64,000 bases of DNA, taken from Pseudomonadota bacterium (GTDB taxonomy: Bacteria > Bdellovibrionota > Bacteriovoracia > Bacteriovoracales > Bacteriovoracaceae). Below, in pieces: positions 15,984 to 24,863 of this stretch; position 1 is the first letter of the stretch, and every line of letters begins with the position of its first letter. The notes under the pieces are model-generated. The model saw only the letters and a program-made list of their open reading frames with translations, was not told the origin of the DNA and did no database searches. Location: positions 1 through 64,000 of the forward strand of contig JAIYDL010000015.1 in the NCBI GenBank assembly GCA_027487515.1, given 5' to 3'. The position numbers were made by a program, and so were the translations under genes.

Positions 15984-16469
15984 CTAGGCGCCGAGGGAAC
16001 AGATTCTTCTGAGCTTCAGATCGGACCCCATAAGCTGATCGAACTCGTCAGCTACTCGCCGAGGATCATGGTTTAAATCCGAACCGAAGACCTTCGTCAG
16101 ATTCTCTTGAAGCCGAAGGAAAACCTTGTCTTGCTCGCTGGAACTGCAACCGTAGAGGAAGGCCGCAGCAGCGAGGTAGTCCCCCTCGGCACGGACGATG
16201 TCTCCCTTGAGCTGGGCCGCATTGTCGGCGACAAAGAACTTTCGTTCATCCTCGGAGACTCCTCCGATCAACCGGCAATCACCGGTCGACGTGAGAAACT
16301 GAGAGGAAAACGTCGAAACAGAAAAGAGCTTGTAGTAGATCTTCTCGGTCTTCCCAAGACCCTTCCCACCTCCGGGGAATACTTTGGCACACCTTCGACT
16401 ATTGAAGGCAAAGGAATTGAGAGGACTGAAGAGAGCTAGAGTAACAAACAAAACGAGGTAGAGTTTCAT
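15984..16469 (-). CDS. DUF3015-like exported protein, copy B
   Basis: 161 residues. Signal peptide MKLYLVLFVTLALFSPLNSFA, then a mature domain with the DUF3015 pattern: FSSQFLTSTGDC, VADNAAQLKGDIVRAEGDYL and AFLYGC. Four cysteines (27, 65, 108, 157) sit at the same positions as in the upstream paralogue, suggesting two conserved disulfides. ATG 16469 is chosen over upstream in-frame starts because of the signal peptide and a TGGAGA ribosome site. The spacer to copy A is 16 bp, so they share an operon with the DUF4105 gene upstream. Function unknown; DUF3015 proteins are periplasmic. Confidence 0.8.
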   Translation of the reverse strand: MKLYLVLFVTLALFSPLNSFAFNSRRCAKVFPGGGKGLGKTEKIYYKLFSVSTFSSQFLTSTGDCRLIGGVSEDERKFFVADNAAQLKGDIVRAEGDYLAAAAFLYGCSSSEQDKVFLRLQENLTKVFGSDLNHDPRRVADEFDQLMGSDLKLRRICSLGA

Positions 16470-16485
16470 ACGGTCTCCAGAAAAG

Positions 16486-16974
16486 TCATCCGACATTGGC
16501 GAGAGCACAGAGTTCAAGGATTTCTGCGTCTGACTGCATGAAGGTGTGCAGTGCCTCGGACGCTTGTGAAGGGCGATGGTCCAATCGTGCACCGAAGATT
16601 GTGGTCACGCTCTCCTGAAGTCGCAACGCAACACTTCCAGAGGCCTTAGGGTCACAGCCGTAGAGGAAAGTCAGGGCCGAAAGGTAATCCCCTTCCGCGC
16701 GGATGATGTTATTTCGTATGTGGTCCGCATTGTGAGCAATGAACTGCTTCTTCTCTCCCTCGGATACCCCGCCAAGCATTTTGCAGCTTCCGGTAGAAGT
16801 AAAGAACTGCCCCGTCGAGGTCGTTGAGAAAAACAACTTCACCAAACCCCGTTCGGCCTTTCCCATGTAGGTCGGCGGTTCGAGGAACTTCGCACACCGA
16901 GATGCCTTGAACGCCAGGGCCGTCTGAAGCGGCAACAGGACGAGCGTGAAAACAAAAATGAGTGGGAACTTCAG
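16486..16974 (-). CDS. DUF3015-like exported protein, copy A (CTG start)
   Basis: 162 residues when started at CTG 16972-16974, which has a near-ideal AAGGAGG 6 nt upstream and gives a complete signal peptide (MKFPLIFVFTLVLLPLQTA). The first ATG/GTG/TTG choice (TTG 16935) would remove most of it. With the CTG start the first mature cysteine falls at residue 27, exactly as in copy B, and the others at 64, 107 and 156. Shared motifs: GQFFTSTGSC, GGVSEGEK and IIRAEGDYLSALTFLYGC. A tandem duplicate of the downstream gene, about 110 bp after the DUF4105 gene. Function unknown. Confidence 0.8.
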   Translation of the reverse strand: MKFPLIFVFTLVLLPLQTALAFKASRCAKFLEPPTYMGKAERGLVKLFFSTTSTGQFFTSTGSCKMLGGVSEGEKKQFIAHNADHIRNNIIRAEGDYLSALTFLYGCDPKASGSVALRLQESVTTIFGARLDHRPSQASEALHTFMQSDAEILELCALANVG

Positions 16975-17083
16975 GCAACCCTCCTTGGACCCGGGAGATT
17001 CGATATCGGTCTAGGAATATTGTAGATGAGAGAAAAATAATTGCATCAAATTTTCATTTCCCATGGTCGACACTGACGCTCGG

Positions 17084-18913
17084 TTAAAAGTAGAAGTAGC
17101 TTGCGAGCTGGAACTCCTGCTGACCAGTTCCCGGATAAATGAGGCTCCTGGCCCCAAGAGCATATTGGATCGTTGAAAAGCGCAGTTCGTTGAGGAAGAA
17201 AGCTTCGTTCTTGCCCTCGTCTCTCATCCCAAAGAGTGAGTGGCCTCGAAGCCGCGTCGTGAACCGAGCGTAGATCCCGACGTCACCCCCAACCGTCGGG
17301 TGAACACTCGTTGTTGATCCGGAACGGTAGGCAGCCTCGACGGTTGGCATGAGGTAAGCAGTGAGGCCCGTAAGTTTTTTTGAAAGACCGAGTCCACCAG
17401 AGAAGCCGTGTTTCTGCCTCTCCCGACCGTGAAATTGGTCTCGCCACCCTCCGGCCCGAGCTTTCCACGAAAGAGCGCTCTTCGCTGAAGTCAGATCTCG
17501 AAGATTAAGCATGTTAACCAGAGAATACTCTTCGACCTGAAACCGACGCCCGTCACTCCGGCCTACGATGTCGAACACCTCGAGGCTTGTGTCCGGCAAA
17601 TAGGAAGTTTCATTGTCTAAGACGTCGTGTAACGCGCCTCGGATCCCGAAAGTCGTCCACCCCTCTCCCGCTCGCTGTAAGTGCCCGAACGTGAGGCGAC
17701 GCGTGGCATGCCCTCTGTTGGGCGCATTCCCTAAGAGGTAGTCATAGTTGGGCCTCGGGGATCGCACGGGGATACTAGCTCGAGCGAGCATGAGCCGCTG
17801 CTGGAGCTTCAGCGTCCGAGCGTCTTCTTCTAGGAGTTTCTTCTCTTCATCGATCTCAAGCTTCAGGAGGGCCGCATCTAGCAGGGCAGCGGCCTTCACT
17901 CTGTCATCTTTCTCTAATGATTCTGGGTTTTCAGTGATGCGTGGAAGACTTCGAAGCTCCGTCGGAGAAAGTAACTCTCTCACGTGCAGCGAGACTCTCT
18001 CGGGTGAGGGTCTGAAGCTCATGGATTTGATGAGACCCTCTTGCTCGATCACCTTCAGGGTATCCGAAGGCAGCACGTAGAACCGGGAAAGTTGGGCCAC
18101 GAGATTGAGCTCTGGCTTCGCGGCTTCCAGAAGAGTGAGCATGTGGTACGAGCAGTTCTCCGTCATGAAATAGTAATCAAAGTGGTTCTGCCCGAGTTCC
18201 CACAGGTGATCCACCAAGAAGTCGATTTCTTCTTGCGTGAAGTTAAGTTGGTAGCTCCAGAGGTCCCGCAGTTCGGAGTTATTGTACTCGTGCACTTTCG
18301 CATAGTACGGAATCGCACGGAACTCTCCGGGGAATCCACCGGTGAGACCTTTGAACGCATACGCGATGAATCCCGATGAACCGGTCTCCGCCGCGTAACT
18401 CACACCCGTGTCAATGAGCTCGTGACCTGGGACCGGGTCTTCGGTTTTCCCGAGCCGCATGAACGTGTGCCCAAAGCTTGAGGCCGGGTTGGAGAGAAAG
18501 TAACTAGAAAAAACGATGTAGACCGACCGCGCAGAAACCTGCGTCCTGAACTCTTCGAGACGGTGGCACTTTGTTTTCTGCGGCGGAAGCACGGCCCCGG
18601 CCTTCCTCAGCCACCGCACCCGAGCAGGGAAACGGCAGAAGGTATTCTTTTTCTCAGACAGGTCTTGGTGGTCCAGAGAATGGAGGAGAGCTGCCAGCTC
18701 ATGCTCTGGGGAGCGTTTGCCATCTGGGGAAAGGAAGAAATCCCTCCCATCCGCCTGGGAGAGGTAACCACCCAGCCACTGCTCTTGGTAGTGGAGAAGT
18801 TTAAGCCAGTGGGGGTCCGGCCGATGTCCGCGAGCACTGAGCGCTGAGATCGGAAGCGTCAACAGTATGACTAGAAGAGCGAAAGCGCTCAAGCCAACCT
18901 TCCTTCCCCTCAA
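17084..18913 (-). CDS. DUF4105 (Lnb N-terminal-like) envelope protein with C-terminal barrel-like region
   Basis: 609 residues. Signal peptide (residues 1-27). The DUF4105 domain spans about residues 125-290 with its marks SVYIVFSSYFLSNPASSFGH (His149), SYAAETG, FPGEFRAIPYYAKVHEYNN, DLWSYQLNFT and MTENCSYHML (Cys254). The first His and the NCSYH Cys/His are good candidates for a catalytic or binding site. From about residue 390 the chain is strand-rich and ends FQLASYFYF, like an outer-membrane barrel. It overlaps the AHSA1 gene by 4 bp. Followed by the two DUF3015-like genes, a neighbour pair I recall from other proteobacteria. Enzymatic function not established. Confidence 0.85.
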   Translation of the reverse strand: MRGRKVGLSAFALLVILLTLPISALSARGHRPDPHWLKLLHYQEQWLGGYLSQADGRDFFLSPDGKRSPEHELAALLHSLDHQDLSEKKNTFCRFPARVRWLRKAGAVLPPQKTKCHRLEEFRTQVSARSVYIVFSSYFLSNPASSFGHTFMRLGKTEDPVPGHELIDTGVSYAAETGSSGFIAYAFKGLTGGFPGEFRAIPYYAKVHEYNNSELRDLWSYQLNFTQEEIDFLVDHLWELGQNHFDYYFMTENCSYHMLTLLEAAKPELNLVAQLSRFYVLPSDTLKVIEQEGLIKSMSFRPSPERVSLHVRELLSPTELRSLPRITENPESLEKDDRVKAAALLDAALLKLEIDEEKKLLEEDARTLKLQQRLMLARASIPVRSPRPNYDYLLGNAPNRGHATRRLTFGHLQRAGEGWTTFGIRGALHDVLDNETSYLPDTSLEVFDIVGRSDGRRFQVEEYSLVNMLNLRDLTSAKSALSWKARAGGWRDQFHGRERQKHGFSGGLGLSKKLTGLTAYLMPTVEAAYRSGSTTSVHPTVGGDVGIYARFTTRLRGHSLFGMRDEGKNEAFFLNELRFSTIQYALGARSLIYPGTGQQEFQLASYFYF

Positions 18914-19854
18914 GTAAGCAGTTGCTCAAGCTTGTCGAAGGACCCGCTGAAACCGATCGTCATTCCCGCCTTCGCATCGAAGAAGACCTTCCTTTCCAAA
19001 TCCGTTGCGGTTCCTTGGATTTCCCACTCCAGCGTAACTCGAGTTTCATCTGCCCCTTCTTCGGCGAAGGTGACGGTGGAAATGATCATGTCTGGCCAGT
19101 GTGCCTCAAACGGCGGCTTCGTGAGTTTTCCGGTCTGATCCGTGAAGCACTGGGTATAGACCAACTGGTGAACGGGAGAGATTTTCTTGTAGCTCATCTT
19201 CCCGTAGTGATCCACGGTGGCCCCGTTGGTCATTTTATAGAATGTCGTTTCCCCTTCTTTAATCGTTGAGTCAAAGTACTCCATCGTAAATCCTGTCGGA
19301 GGTAGCCACTGCGAGAAAACCGTGGAGTTCGTCCACATCTCGTAGACCTTGGAGATCGGGGCCTCGAAACTTCGGTTGATCACGAATCGGTCTGTCCCAG
19401 ACTTCAGGTAGGCGAGGTACTCCGCGAGTCGGTCCCAGGTCGCATCTCCGCCGGCGTCTTTGATGAACCTTTTGAGCTGCCGAGCTTGCTCTTCCGAGTC
19501 AAAGGCCATCGTCATATCCATCAGAGTCTTTCCGTTGTCCTCTTCGAAGGTCACTCGAACTTGGAAGAGTGGCTTCTGAGCCTCGTTTCCACCGTGATCG
19601 TAGACGAGCTTCTGGAACGGAACGACTTCGTGATAGATCGTGGTGTTCGGATAGTCCACGCCATCTGGGCCATGCATGGTGTAGGTCCATTTCCCACCCG
19701 AGGTTACGTTCTTAGTCTTGGTCGTGAGTGTGAACCCTCTAGGCCCCCACCATTTTGAAGAATGCTGATCCTCTGTCCACGCGGCCCAGACTACCTTGAC
19801 CGGAGCATCGTAGAGACGGACGAGCCGTAGTTCATTCGGTTTCAACGGGGCCAT
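18910..19854 (-). CDS. Tandem AHSA1/SRPBCC domain protein
   Basis: 314 residues made of two START-like AHSA1 domains. Domain 1 covers about 5-155 (LVRLYDAPVKVVWAAWTE, KWWGPRGFT, GGKWTYTMHGPDG). Domain 2 covers about 160-314 (VINRSFEAPISKVYEMWTN, QWLPPTGFTM, ISTVTFAEEGADETRVTLEW). Each forms a hydrophobic cavity in known structures; single-domain homologues bind lipids or act as chaperone co-factors or polyketide-cyclase-like proteins. ATG 19854 has AAGGATCACCA upstream. Its stop overlaps the start of the DUF4105 gene (ATGA), so a cytosolic protein is translated together with an envelope protein, an unexpected pairing. Confidence 0.88.
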   Translation of the reverse strand: MAPLKPNELRLVRLYDAPVKVVWAAWTEDQHSSKWWGPRGFTLTTKTKNVTSGGKWTYTMHGPDGVDYPNTTIYHEVVPFQKLVYDHGGNEAQKPLFQVRVTFEEDNGKTLMDMTMAFDSEEQARQLKRFIKDAGGDATWDRLAEYLAYLKSGTDRFVINRSFEAPISKVYEMWTNSTVFSQWLPPTGFTMEYFDSTIKEGETTFYKMTNGATVDHYGKMSYKKISPVHQLVYTQCFTDQTGKLTKPPFEAHWPDMIISTVTFAEEGADETRVTLEWEIQGTATDLERKVFFDAKAGMTIGFSGSFDKLEQLLT

Positions 19855-20010
19855 TGGTGATCCTTTTGTTTTAAATTGTGAAGCTTTCCACTCTCGTCCT
19901 GTCACGGAGGATTAATTATCGACCGGATCTGGAAATGGTCAAGCCTTGAATTGGATTCATAATTCTATGCGCCTTTAACTTTTAGTCCCTCCCGTTAAAA
20001 TCGTACCTTC

Positions 20011-20790
20011 ATGAACCTAAAATCCCTCGGACTCAGAACTGACCTCATCTTCCCCAAGTACCATGGAGAGATCCACGACCGCGGAAGCTACATCGTCGTA
20101 AAGACGAGCACAAATCCGGACTTTTTCTGGGGAAACCTTCTCATCTTTGAGACCCCACCAGGGGCGAATGTCCGAGCGGCATGGGAGCGACTTTTTGCGG
20201 AGGAGTTCAAAGGAAGTGGGAGTCAGCACAAGACCTTCGCCTGGGATTGCGAAGAGATCGGGGAGGTCAAACAGTTCGAAGAAGCGGGTTACCGGTTCGA
20301 AAGAAGTCTCGTCCTGAGGGCAACGGCTGAGCAGATCGTCCCCCCCGCACACCTCAGCGTAAACCTCCGCATCCGTCCGGTCGAAGGAACCGACTGGGAG
20401 AGCGTCATTCGCGTCCAGTCATCAACGAATCCACAGTACGGGAGCTTCTACGCCAACCAGGCACAGTCTTATCAAAAGCTGATCCGCGCAGGGATGGGCC
20501 AGTGGTTCGGAGCGTTCCTCGGAGAGCACCTGGTCGGAAGCCTAGGCCTTTTTAGAGAGAATGAGATCGGACGCTTCCAGCTCGTAACCACAGATCCGGC
20601 CTTTCAGCGTCAGGGGATCTGCGGGACTCTGGTCTACCGCGTGTCTCAGCATGCGTTGTCCGAAATGGGCCTCGATGAACTCGTCATGGTAGCGGATGAG
20701 AACTACCACGCCGCTAGGATCTACGAATCGGTGGGATTTAAAGTGGTTGAAAAAATGTACGGAGTCTGCCACTCAGGACCTCTTCTCTAG
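20011..20790 (+). CDS. GNAT family N-acetyltransferase
   Basis: 259 residues. The C-terminal half is a GNAT domain: LVGSLGLFREN (strand 4), RFQLVTTDPAFQRQGICGTL with the acetyl-CoA pyrophosphate loop QRQGICG, and NYHAARIYESVGF (motif B). The N-terminal half (about 1-120) is a second, degraded GNAT-like or family-specific domain. Substrate unknown. The stop overlaps the convergent sigma-factor gene by 4 bp. Ribosome site weak. Confidence 0.88.
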   Translation: MNLKSLGLRTDLIFPKYHGEIHDRGSYIVVKTSTNPDFFWGNLLIFETPPGANVRAAWERLFAEEFKGSGSQHKTFAWDCEEIGEVKQFEEAGYRFERSLVLRATAEQIVPPAHLSVNLRIRPVEGTDWESVIRVQSSTNPQYGSFYANQAQSYQKLIRAGMGQWFGAFLGEHLVGSLGLFRENEIGRFQLVTTDPAFQRQGICGTLVYRVSQHALSEMGLDELVMVADENYHAARIYESVGFKVVEKMYGVCHSGPLL

Positions 20791-21974
20791 CCTTGGGCCG
20801 GTGCAGGGAGCCTCGAGCTAAGAAATTTTTTTACACTCACATCCGCTGTGAGACCAATCGCCCTCATCAAGCCCTCTCGTCCGTTTTCCTGATCTCCGAA
20901 GGCAAACGAGATCTCCGCTTTTAAGACCCAGAAGGGCTGGTAACTCAGAAGTGATTCCTGATCCAGAGAATCGATAATCTTCTTCGCCTCCGCCGGGTCT
21001 CCGAAAGTAAGAACTGCACTCCCATAGGAGATCCATGCTCCCACGGAGGGACTGCTCGAGACGAGCCCTCGGTAGAGCGCCAGAATCTCCGCCCGAGTGT
21101 CCACGCCTTGATAGAGCCTGGCGACTTGAGCGGACTGGATCGCGGCCTCCAACTGAAACCTTCCTGGGCGCTGGTGAGACGAGGCTTCAGAGAGGAGCTT
21201 CTCCGCCTCTGCGATAAACTCAAGATTCCAGAGATTCACGTCCTGTGCATCCAGAGGAACGAAGCACCCCTCGTTGCTCCGCGCATGCTTGCGAGACGAG
21301 CAAAAGAGCATCAGTGCCAGGAGCCCTTTGCCCTCGGGTTCTTGGGGCAGCAGGGACGAAACAAGGCGCAGGAGAAAGATCGCCTCGTCCTCAAGTGCTT
21401 CGGTCCTCTCGTGCCAGGAGGTGCCATAAGCAGCGTAGATCGCTTGAAGGACATCTTCCAGTCGCTCGGGAAGTTCCGAGGCCGAGGGAATCTCGAAAGG
21501 GATCCCCGCCTCCTTTATTTTTCTCTTGGCGCGAACGAGTCGTTTCTCGAGGGCACTCGGGGAGACTAAGAAGGCCGAGGCAATCTGCTCAACTCGAAGC
21601 CCGAGGACAGTCTGAAGGATGAGCGGTGTTCTGATTTCTGAGGAGATCGCAGGATGGCAGCAAACGAACATGAGCGCCATCCGTTGGTCCGGGTACTCCT
21701 GAGGCCGTGTCTCGAGTCGATCCAGCAAAAGCTCGATGGACACCTGGGTAACTTGCACGTGGCGGAAGCGATCCACAATCGCATTCCTCGCCGTCCGGAT
21801 CAGCCATGCCTCTGGGCTCGACGGCACGCCCGAGTCTGGCCACGTGCTCAGGGCCTTCAGGAACGCCTCCGAGAGCGCGTCCTCCGCGAGAGCGACGTCC
21901 CTGCCGGAGCTTTTCGTAAGAATGGCCACGAGCTTCCCGTAAGAAGCCCGGGCCGTTTGATCGATGATTTCCAA
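20787..21974 (-). CDS. RNA polymerase sigma factor, ECF42-type (DUF6596)
   Basis: 395 residues, much longer than a plain ECF factor. Region 2 lies near 15-80 (DVALAEDALSEAFLKALSTW, PEAWLIRTARNAIVDRFR). Region 4 lies near 105-160 (TPLILQTVLGLRVEQIASAF, SALEKRLVRAKRKI). A long helical C-terminal extension follows (from about 180, including QAIYAAYGTSWHERTEAL and the SYGSAVLTFGDP stretch) that resembles TPR-like DUF6596. This is the ECF42 group, known to sit next to YCII/DGPF proteins rather than an anti-sigma factor. TTG start, 7 bp after the YCII stop, probably by translational coupling. The target regulon cannot be read from the window. Confidence 0.9.
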   Translation of the reverse strand: MEIIDQTARASYGKLVAILTKSSGRDVALAEDALSEAFLKALSTWPDSGVPSSPEAWLIRTARNAIVDRFRHVQVTQVSIELLLDRLETRPQEYPDQRMALMFVCCHPAISSEIRTPLILQTVLGLRVEQIASAFLVSPSALEKRLVRAKRKIKEAGIPFEIPSASELPERLEDVLQAIYAAYGTSWHERTEALEDEAIFLLRLVSSLLPQEPEGKGLLALMLFCSSRKHARSNEGCFVPLDAQDVNLWNLEFIAEAEKLLSEASSHQRPGRFQLEAAIQSAQVARLYQGVDTRAEILALYRGLVSSSPSVGAWISYGSAVLTFGDPAEAKKIIDSLDQESLLSYQPFWVLKAEISFAFGDQENGREGLMRAIGLTADVSVKKFLSSRLPAPAQG

Positions 21975-21981
21975 GCCAGGT

Positions 21982-22341
21982 CTACATCGGAGGCGGAGGA
22001 AGAAGAGGTCTCACTTCCACCCCGGCCGCACCCGCAGCAGGGCACTTCGCTGCCCAGGCCAGGGCTTCGTCAAGGCTCGCGGCTTCGATGATAAAGAATC
22101 CACCTAACTGCTCCTTACTGTCGGAGAATGGGCCATCCTGGACCATCCGCTTGCCGTCCTTGGTCTTCACGACGGTTGCGGTCACTGGCAGCTGAAGGCC
22201 CGCACCTCCCCGGGCCACACCCGCGGCGCTCAGGGCCTGAGAGTAGGCCACGTACGCACTCATGTTAATGTGAGGCTTCGACGGATCTAGCCGGTCTTTA
22301 AAGTCTTGTTCAGTTTCGTAGACGATGATGGCAAACTGCAT
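21982..22341 (-). CDS. YCII/DGPF-domain protein, cytosolic partner of ECF42
   Basis: 119 residues. The DGPF signature is complete: VQDGPFSDSKEQLGGFFIIE, then SLDEALAWAAKCP. YCII-like folds are small ferredoxin-like domains with a conserved His/Asp pair. In ECF42 systems they are believed to act with the sigma factor, though the mechanism is unclear. A strong AAGGAG precedes the ATG. It ends PPPPM just before the sigma-factor start. Middle gene of the three-gene operon 22771-20787. Confidence 0.92.
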   Translation of the reverse strand: MQFAIIVYETEQDFKDRLDPSKPHINMSAYVAYSQALSAAGVARGGAGLQLPVTATVVKTKDGKRMVQDGPFSDSKEQLGGFFIIEAASLDEALAWAAKCPAAGAAGVEVRPLLPPPPM

Positions 22342-22351
22342 ATGTTACTCC

Positions 22352-22771
22352 TTAGTTTTTCATTCCCATCGCTGGGTTCGGTTGGGAGGGACGGACTTCG
22401 ATGTGAAGGCTATAGCTTCGCGGCGCTTTCTTTGCCCAGGCAACGGCCGTGGCCATGTCCGGAACATCGATGCTCAAGTACCCCCCGAGGATATCGTCTT
22501 GCCGCGAATGAACCCCGTCTCGTAATGAGGTGTCGCTCTTGCCAACCTTCACAGACTTTACCTCAGAACCCGTGGAAAAGGCAGTCCCACCCCGGAGGAT
22601 TCCTGCGGCCTCCATGCCGGAAGCGTACTCACTGAAGTCCTTCCAATAGGGACTCTTTGGATTTGATCGCTCACGGTACGAGGCCTCGGGCTCAAAAATT
22701 AAGAGGGTGAAAGTTTCAGCAGATACGCCCAGAGAGGCGACGCCGACGAGCAGTGAAAAAACGATTTTCAT
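22352..22771 (-). CDS. Exported YCII-like protein
   Basis: 139 residues. Signal peptide MKIVFSLLVGVASLGVSAE, then a YCII-like domain paralogous to its downstream neighbour: YASGMEAAGILRGGTAFST, LRDGVHSRQDDILGGYLSID, MATAVAWAKKAP and LHIEVRPSQPNP. The DGPF tetrad is changed to DGVH, so the site differs. ATG 22771 with AAGGAG; upstream in-frame starts lack the signal peptide at the N terminus. First gene of the ECF42 operon, 10 bp from the cytosolic YCII gene. A periplasmic YCII protein next to an ECF42 factor could be an envelope sensor or target; this is inference. Confidence 0.85.
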   Translation of the reverse strand: MKIVFSLLVGVASLGVSAETFTLLIFEPEASYRERSNPKSPYWKDFSEYASGMEAAGILRGGTAFSTGSEVKSVKVGKSDTSLRDGVHSRQDDILGGYLSIDVPDMATAVAWAKKAPRSYSLHIEVRPSQPNPAMGMKN

Positions 22772-22957
22772 TTTAATCTCCTTGTTTGTTTCTTCATGAG
22801 CATGACGAATGAGCGAGGACGAGGCGGACAACTGAATTAAAAAAATTACCCGAAAGAGAATCCAGGAACTTAGGGCCTAAGAAGTGGAACTCGCGTGACC
22901 CAGATCCAAGCCATTTTCCTATGGGCTTAAGGCACTCCGATCGGATAACATAGGGCC

Positions 22958-24004
22958 ATGAAACCAATTGTAAACCTTGATCAAATTCCCCCGAACGCTA
23001 AGTTCATCGACGCTCGCTTTAGACACGGGCCTTCGGATGCGGCGAAGAATCTCTATCTTGAGGAGCACATCCCAGGGGCCATCTTCGTTGATCTAGAAAC
23101 ACAATTGTCAGGGGCGAAGGATGGCACGAATGGACGCCACCCAATGCCGCTTGCGTCTGAGGTAGAAGAACTCTTTTCTCGTTTCGGTATCGACGAGGCC
23201 ACCCATGTGGTGGCCTACGATGATCAAGACCATGCTGGGGCCGCCCGGCTTTGGTTACTTCTGCAGTGGCTGGGGCACAGGAAGGTTCAAGTCCTAAACG
23301 GCGGACTCAAGGCCTGGAAGGAAACGGGAAGACCCCTCGAAAGTGGGCCGAGCACGCCCTCCGAACCGAAAACTTTTTTACGAGCACCGCCGCTGGTCAC
23401 GATCCTTTCCAAGAATCAGCTCTCAGGCCAGTTGCTCGTTGATGCGAGAGCTCCGGAACGGTTCCGCGGAGAGGTCGAACCTCTGGATCCTTACGCTGGG
23501 CACATCCCCGGGGCAAAGAACTTATTCTACAAGAGTCTTCTGGATCCCGAGGGTAAGTTCATCCCGGAAGAAGAGATCAAATCTCGCGTCGGGTTTTCCC
23601 ATCCCGTATTCTACTGTGGCTCCGGTGTCACCGCTGCCGTTTTACTGATCGCCGCGAGACAAGTCGGCATAGACGCCAGCATCTACGCCGGCTCCTGGAG
23701 CGAGTGGTGCCAACTCCCCGCTGCGCCCATTGAAGTCGGCCCTGAAAAGACTGAGGCAGGCGGCCTCGGAATGAAAGGTAAGAACCTCACGCCTTCAAAA
23801 GATCCGCTCCACGGGAAGACTCTCGAGTCCATCCTGACGGAGCTCGTTGATTTTTACGGCTGGGAACAACTGGGCAACATGATCACCATCCGGTGCTTTC
23901 AGCTAGACCCGAGCATGAAGTCGAGCCTAAACTTCCTTCGCAAAACTCCCTGGGCAAGAAAGAAGGTCGAGGATCTTTATCTTCACATGAAAAGTTCCTT
24001 ATGA
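22958..24004 (+). CDS. Rhodanese-type sulfurtransferase fused to a VF530 (DUF2132) domain
   Basis: 348 residues in three parts. The N-terminal rhodanese domain (1-130) is inactive: its loop reads [14 protein letters not shown] with no Cys. The second rhodanese domain (145-260) has the active-site loop YCGSGVTAA with Cys220, as in thiosulfate/3-mercaptopyruvate sulfurtransferases. Residues 282-344 ([52 protein letters not shown]) are a complete VF530/DUF2132 domain, normally a stand-alone protein of about 75 residues that is suggested to bind DNA. The stop overlaps the next ATG (ATGA). Cytosolic. Expected activity: sulfur transfer to cyanide or thiols. Confidence 0.9.
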   Translation: MKPIVNLDQIPPNAKFIDARFRHGPSDAAKNLYLEEHIPGAIFVDLETQLSGAKDGTNGRHPMPLASEVEELFSRFGIDEATHVVAYDDQDHAGAARLWLLLQWLGHRKVQVLNGGLKAWKETGRPLESGPSTPSEPKTFLRAPPLVTILSKNQLSGQLLVDARAPERFRGEVEPLDPYAGHIPGAKNLFYKSLLDPEGKFIPEEEIKSRVGFSHPVFYCGSGVTAAVLLIAARQVGIDASIYAGSWSEWCQLPAAPIEVGPEKTEAGGLGMKGKNLTPSKDPLHGKTLESILTELVDFYGWEQLGNMITIRCFQLDPSMKSSLNFLRKTPWARKKVEDLYLHMKSSL

Positions 24005-24849
24005 AGAATTCCGAGTTCGTTTCCGTCTGCAAGAAGCTCGTGCGCAAGGGAGATGAGTTCCTCGCGCACCAGGACCGCGGATTTCACACGCGGGCGGCAG
24101 AGCTCCTGGGTCACGCGAACCTGGCGGAGCTCTACGACTACTCCGAGCTCGTCGAGTACTCCTTCCGGGGCCAGTTCCGGCCCGCACAGAATTTCACCGC
24201 TTCTGAGTTTAGCAATCTCCCGCTGACGGTGGTTCGGGGCGAGCGCTGTTTCATCGACGTGTACTTCTGGAGACGGAATCCGACCACGATCCACAACCAT
24301 CATTTCACGGGTGCGTTCCAGTGCCTCCGCGGGAAAAACATCGACACAGAGTTCTCGTTCCGGAAGGTGCAGAAGCTGACCCGACTTCACGCGCTCGGAG
24401 ACCTCGTCGAGCACCAGACCCGGGAGGTGAGGCCCGGGGACGTCCAGGCGATTGACCTGCAGGATAAGTTCATCCACCAGAACCACCACCACGGAGAGCT
24501 CACCGTCAATCTTTGCTTCCGGACTCCCGATGCTCCTGGGAAGAATCTCGCGAACTTTCTTTACTCGGGCCTTCGGTTTGAGAAGGATCGAGCGGCCTTG
24601 ATACGGGCGAAGAGACTCTACGACTTCTCTCTCATCGACGCCGTGGAGCCGAGGAAGCTCGATCTTACGCTCACCGATGCCGTCGACTTCATCTTGAATA
24701 CTCATGGCACGGGGTCTTCGCATCCCCGGGTGCTTGGCCTTCAGAAATTTCTTCACGCGAAGGTAAAACGAGAAACGGGGGTAGACCTATTTAAGCTCCT
24801 CGGTAGCCATCAGAAGCGGCTCGAAGAGATCGAGCTTCTCTATGAATGA
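24001..24849 (+). CDS. Cupin-like protein, unknown function
   Basis: 282 residues from ATG 24001, which overlaps the rhodanese stop by 4 bp. The centre contains a cupin-like metal motif: [20 protein letters not shown] (H-x-HH ... G) and, about 55 residues later, [18 protein letters not shown]. This spacing recalls cysteine-dioxygenase-type or other single-domain cupins. Flanking helices (1-75, 215-282) are family-specific and not recognised. Translational coupling to a sulfurtransferase raises the possibility of thiol or sulfur oxidation, as for persulfide/cysteine dioxygenases, but I cannot confirm this from the sequence. Confidence 0.75.
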   Translation: MKNSEFVSVCKKLVRKGDEFLAHQDRGFHTRAAELLGHANLAELYDYSELVEYSFRGQFRPAQNFTASEFSNLPLTVVRGERCFIDVYFWRRNPTTIHNHHFTGAFQCLRGKNIDTEFSFRKVQKLTRLHALGDLVEHQTREVRPGDVQAIDLQDKFIHQNHHHGELTVNLCFRTPDAPGKNLANFLYSGLRFEKDRAALIRAKRLYDFSLIDAVEPRKLDLTLTDAVDFILNTHGTGSSHPRVLGLQKFLHAKVKRETGVDLFKLLGSHQKRLEEIELLYE

Positions 24850-24863
24850 GGATACTCTAAACC

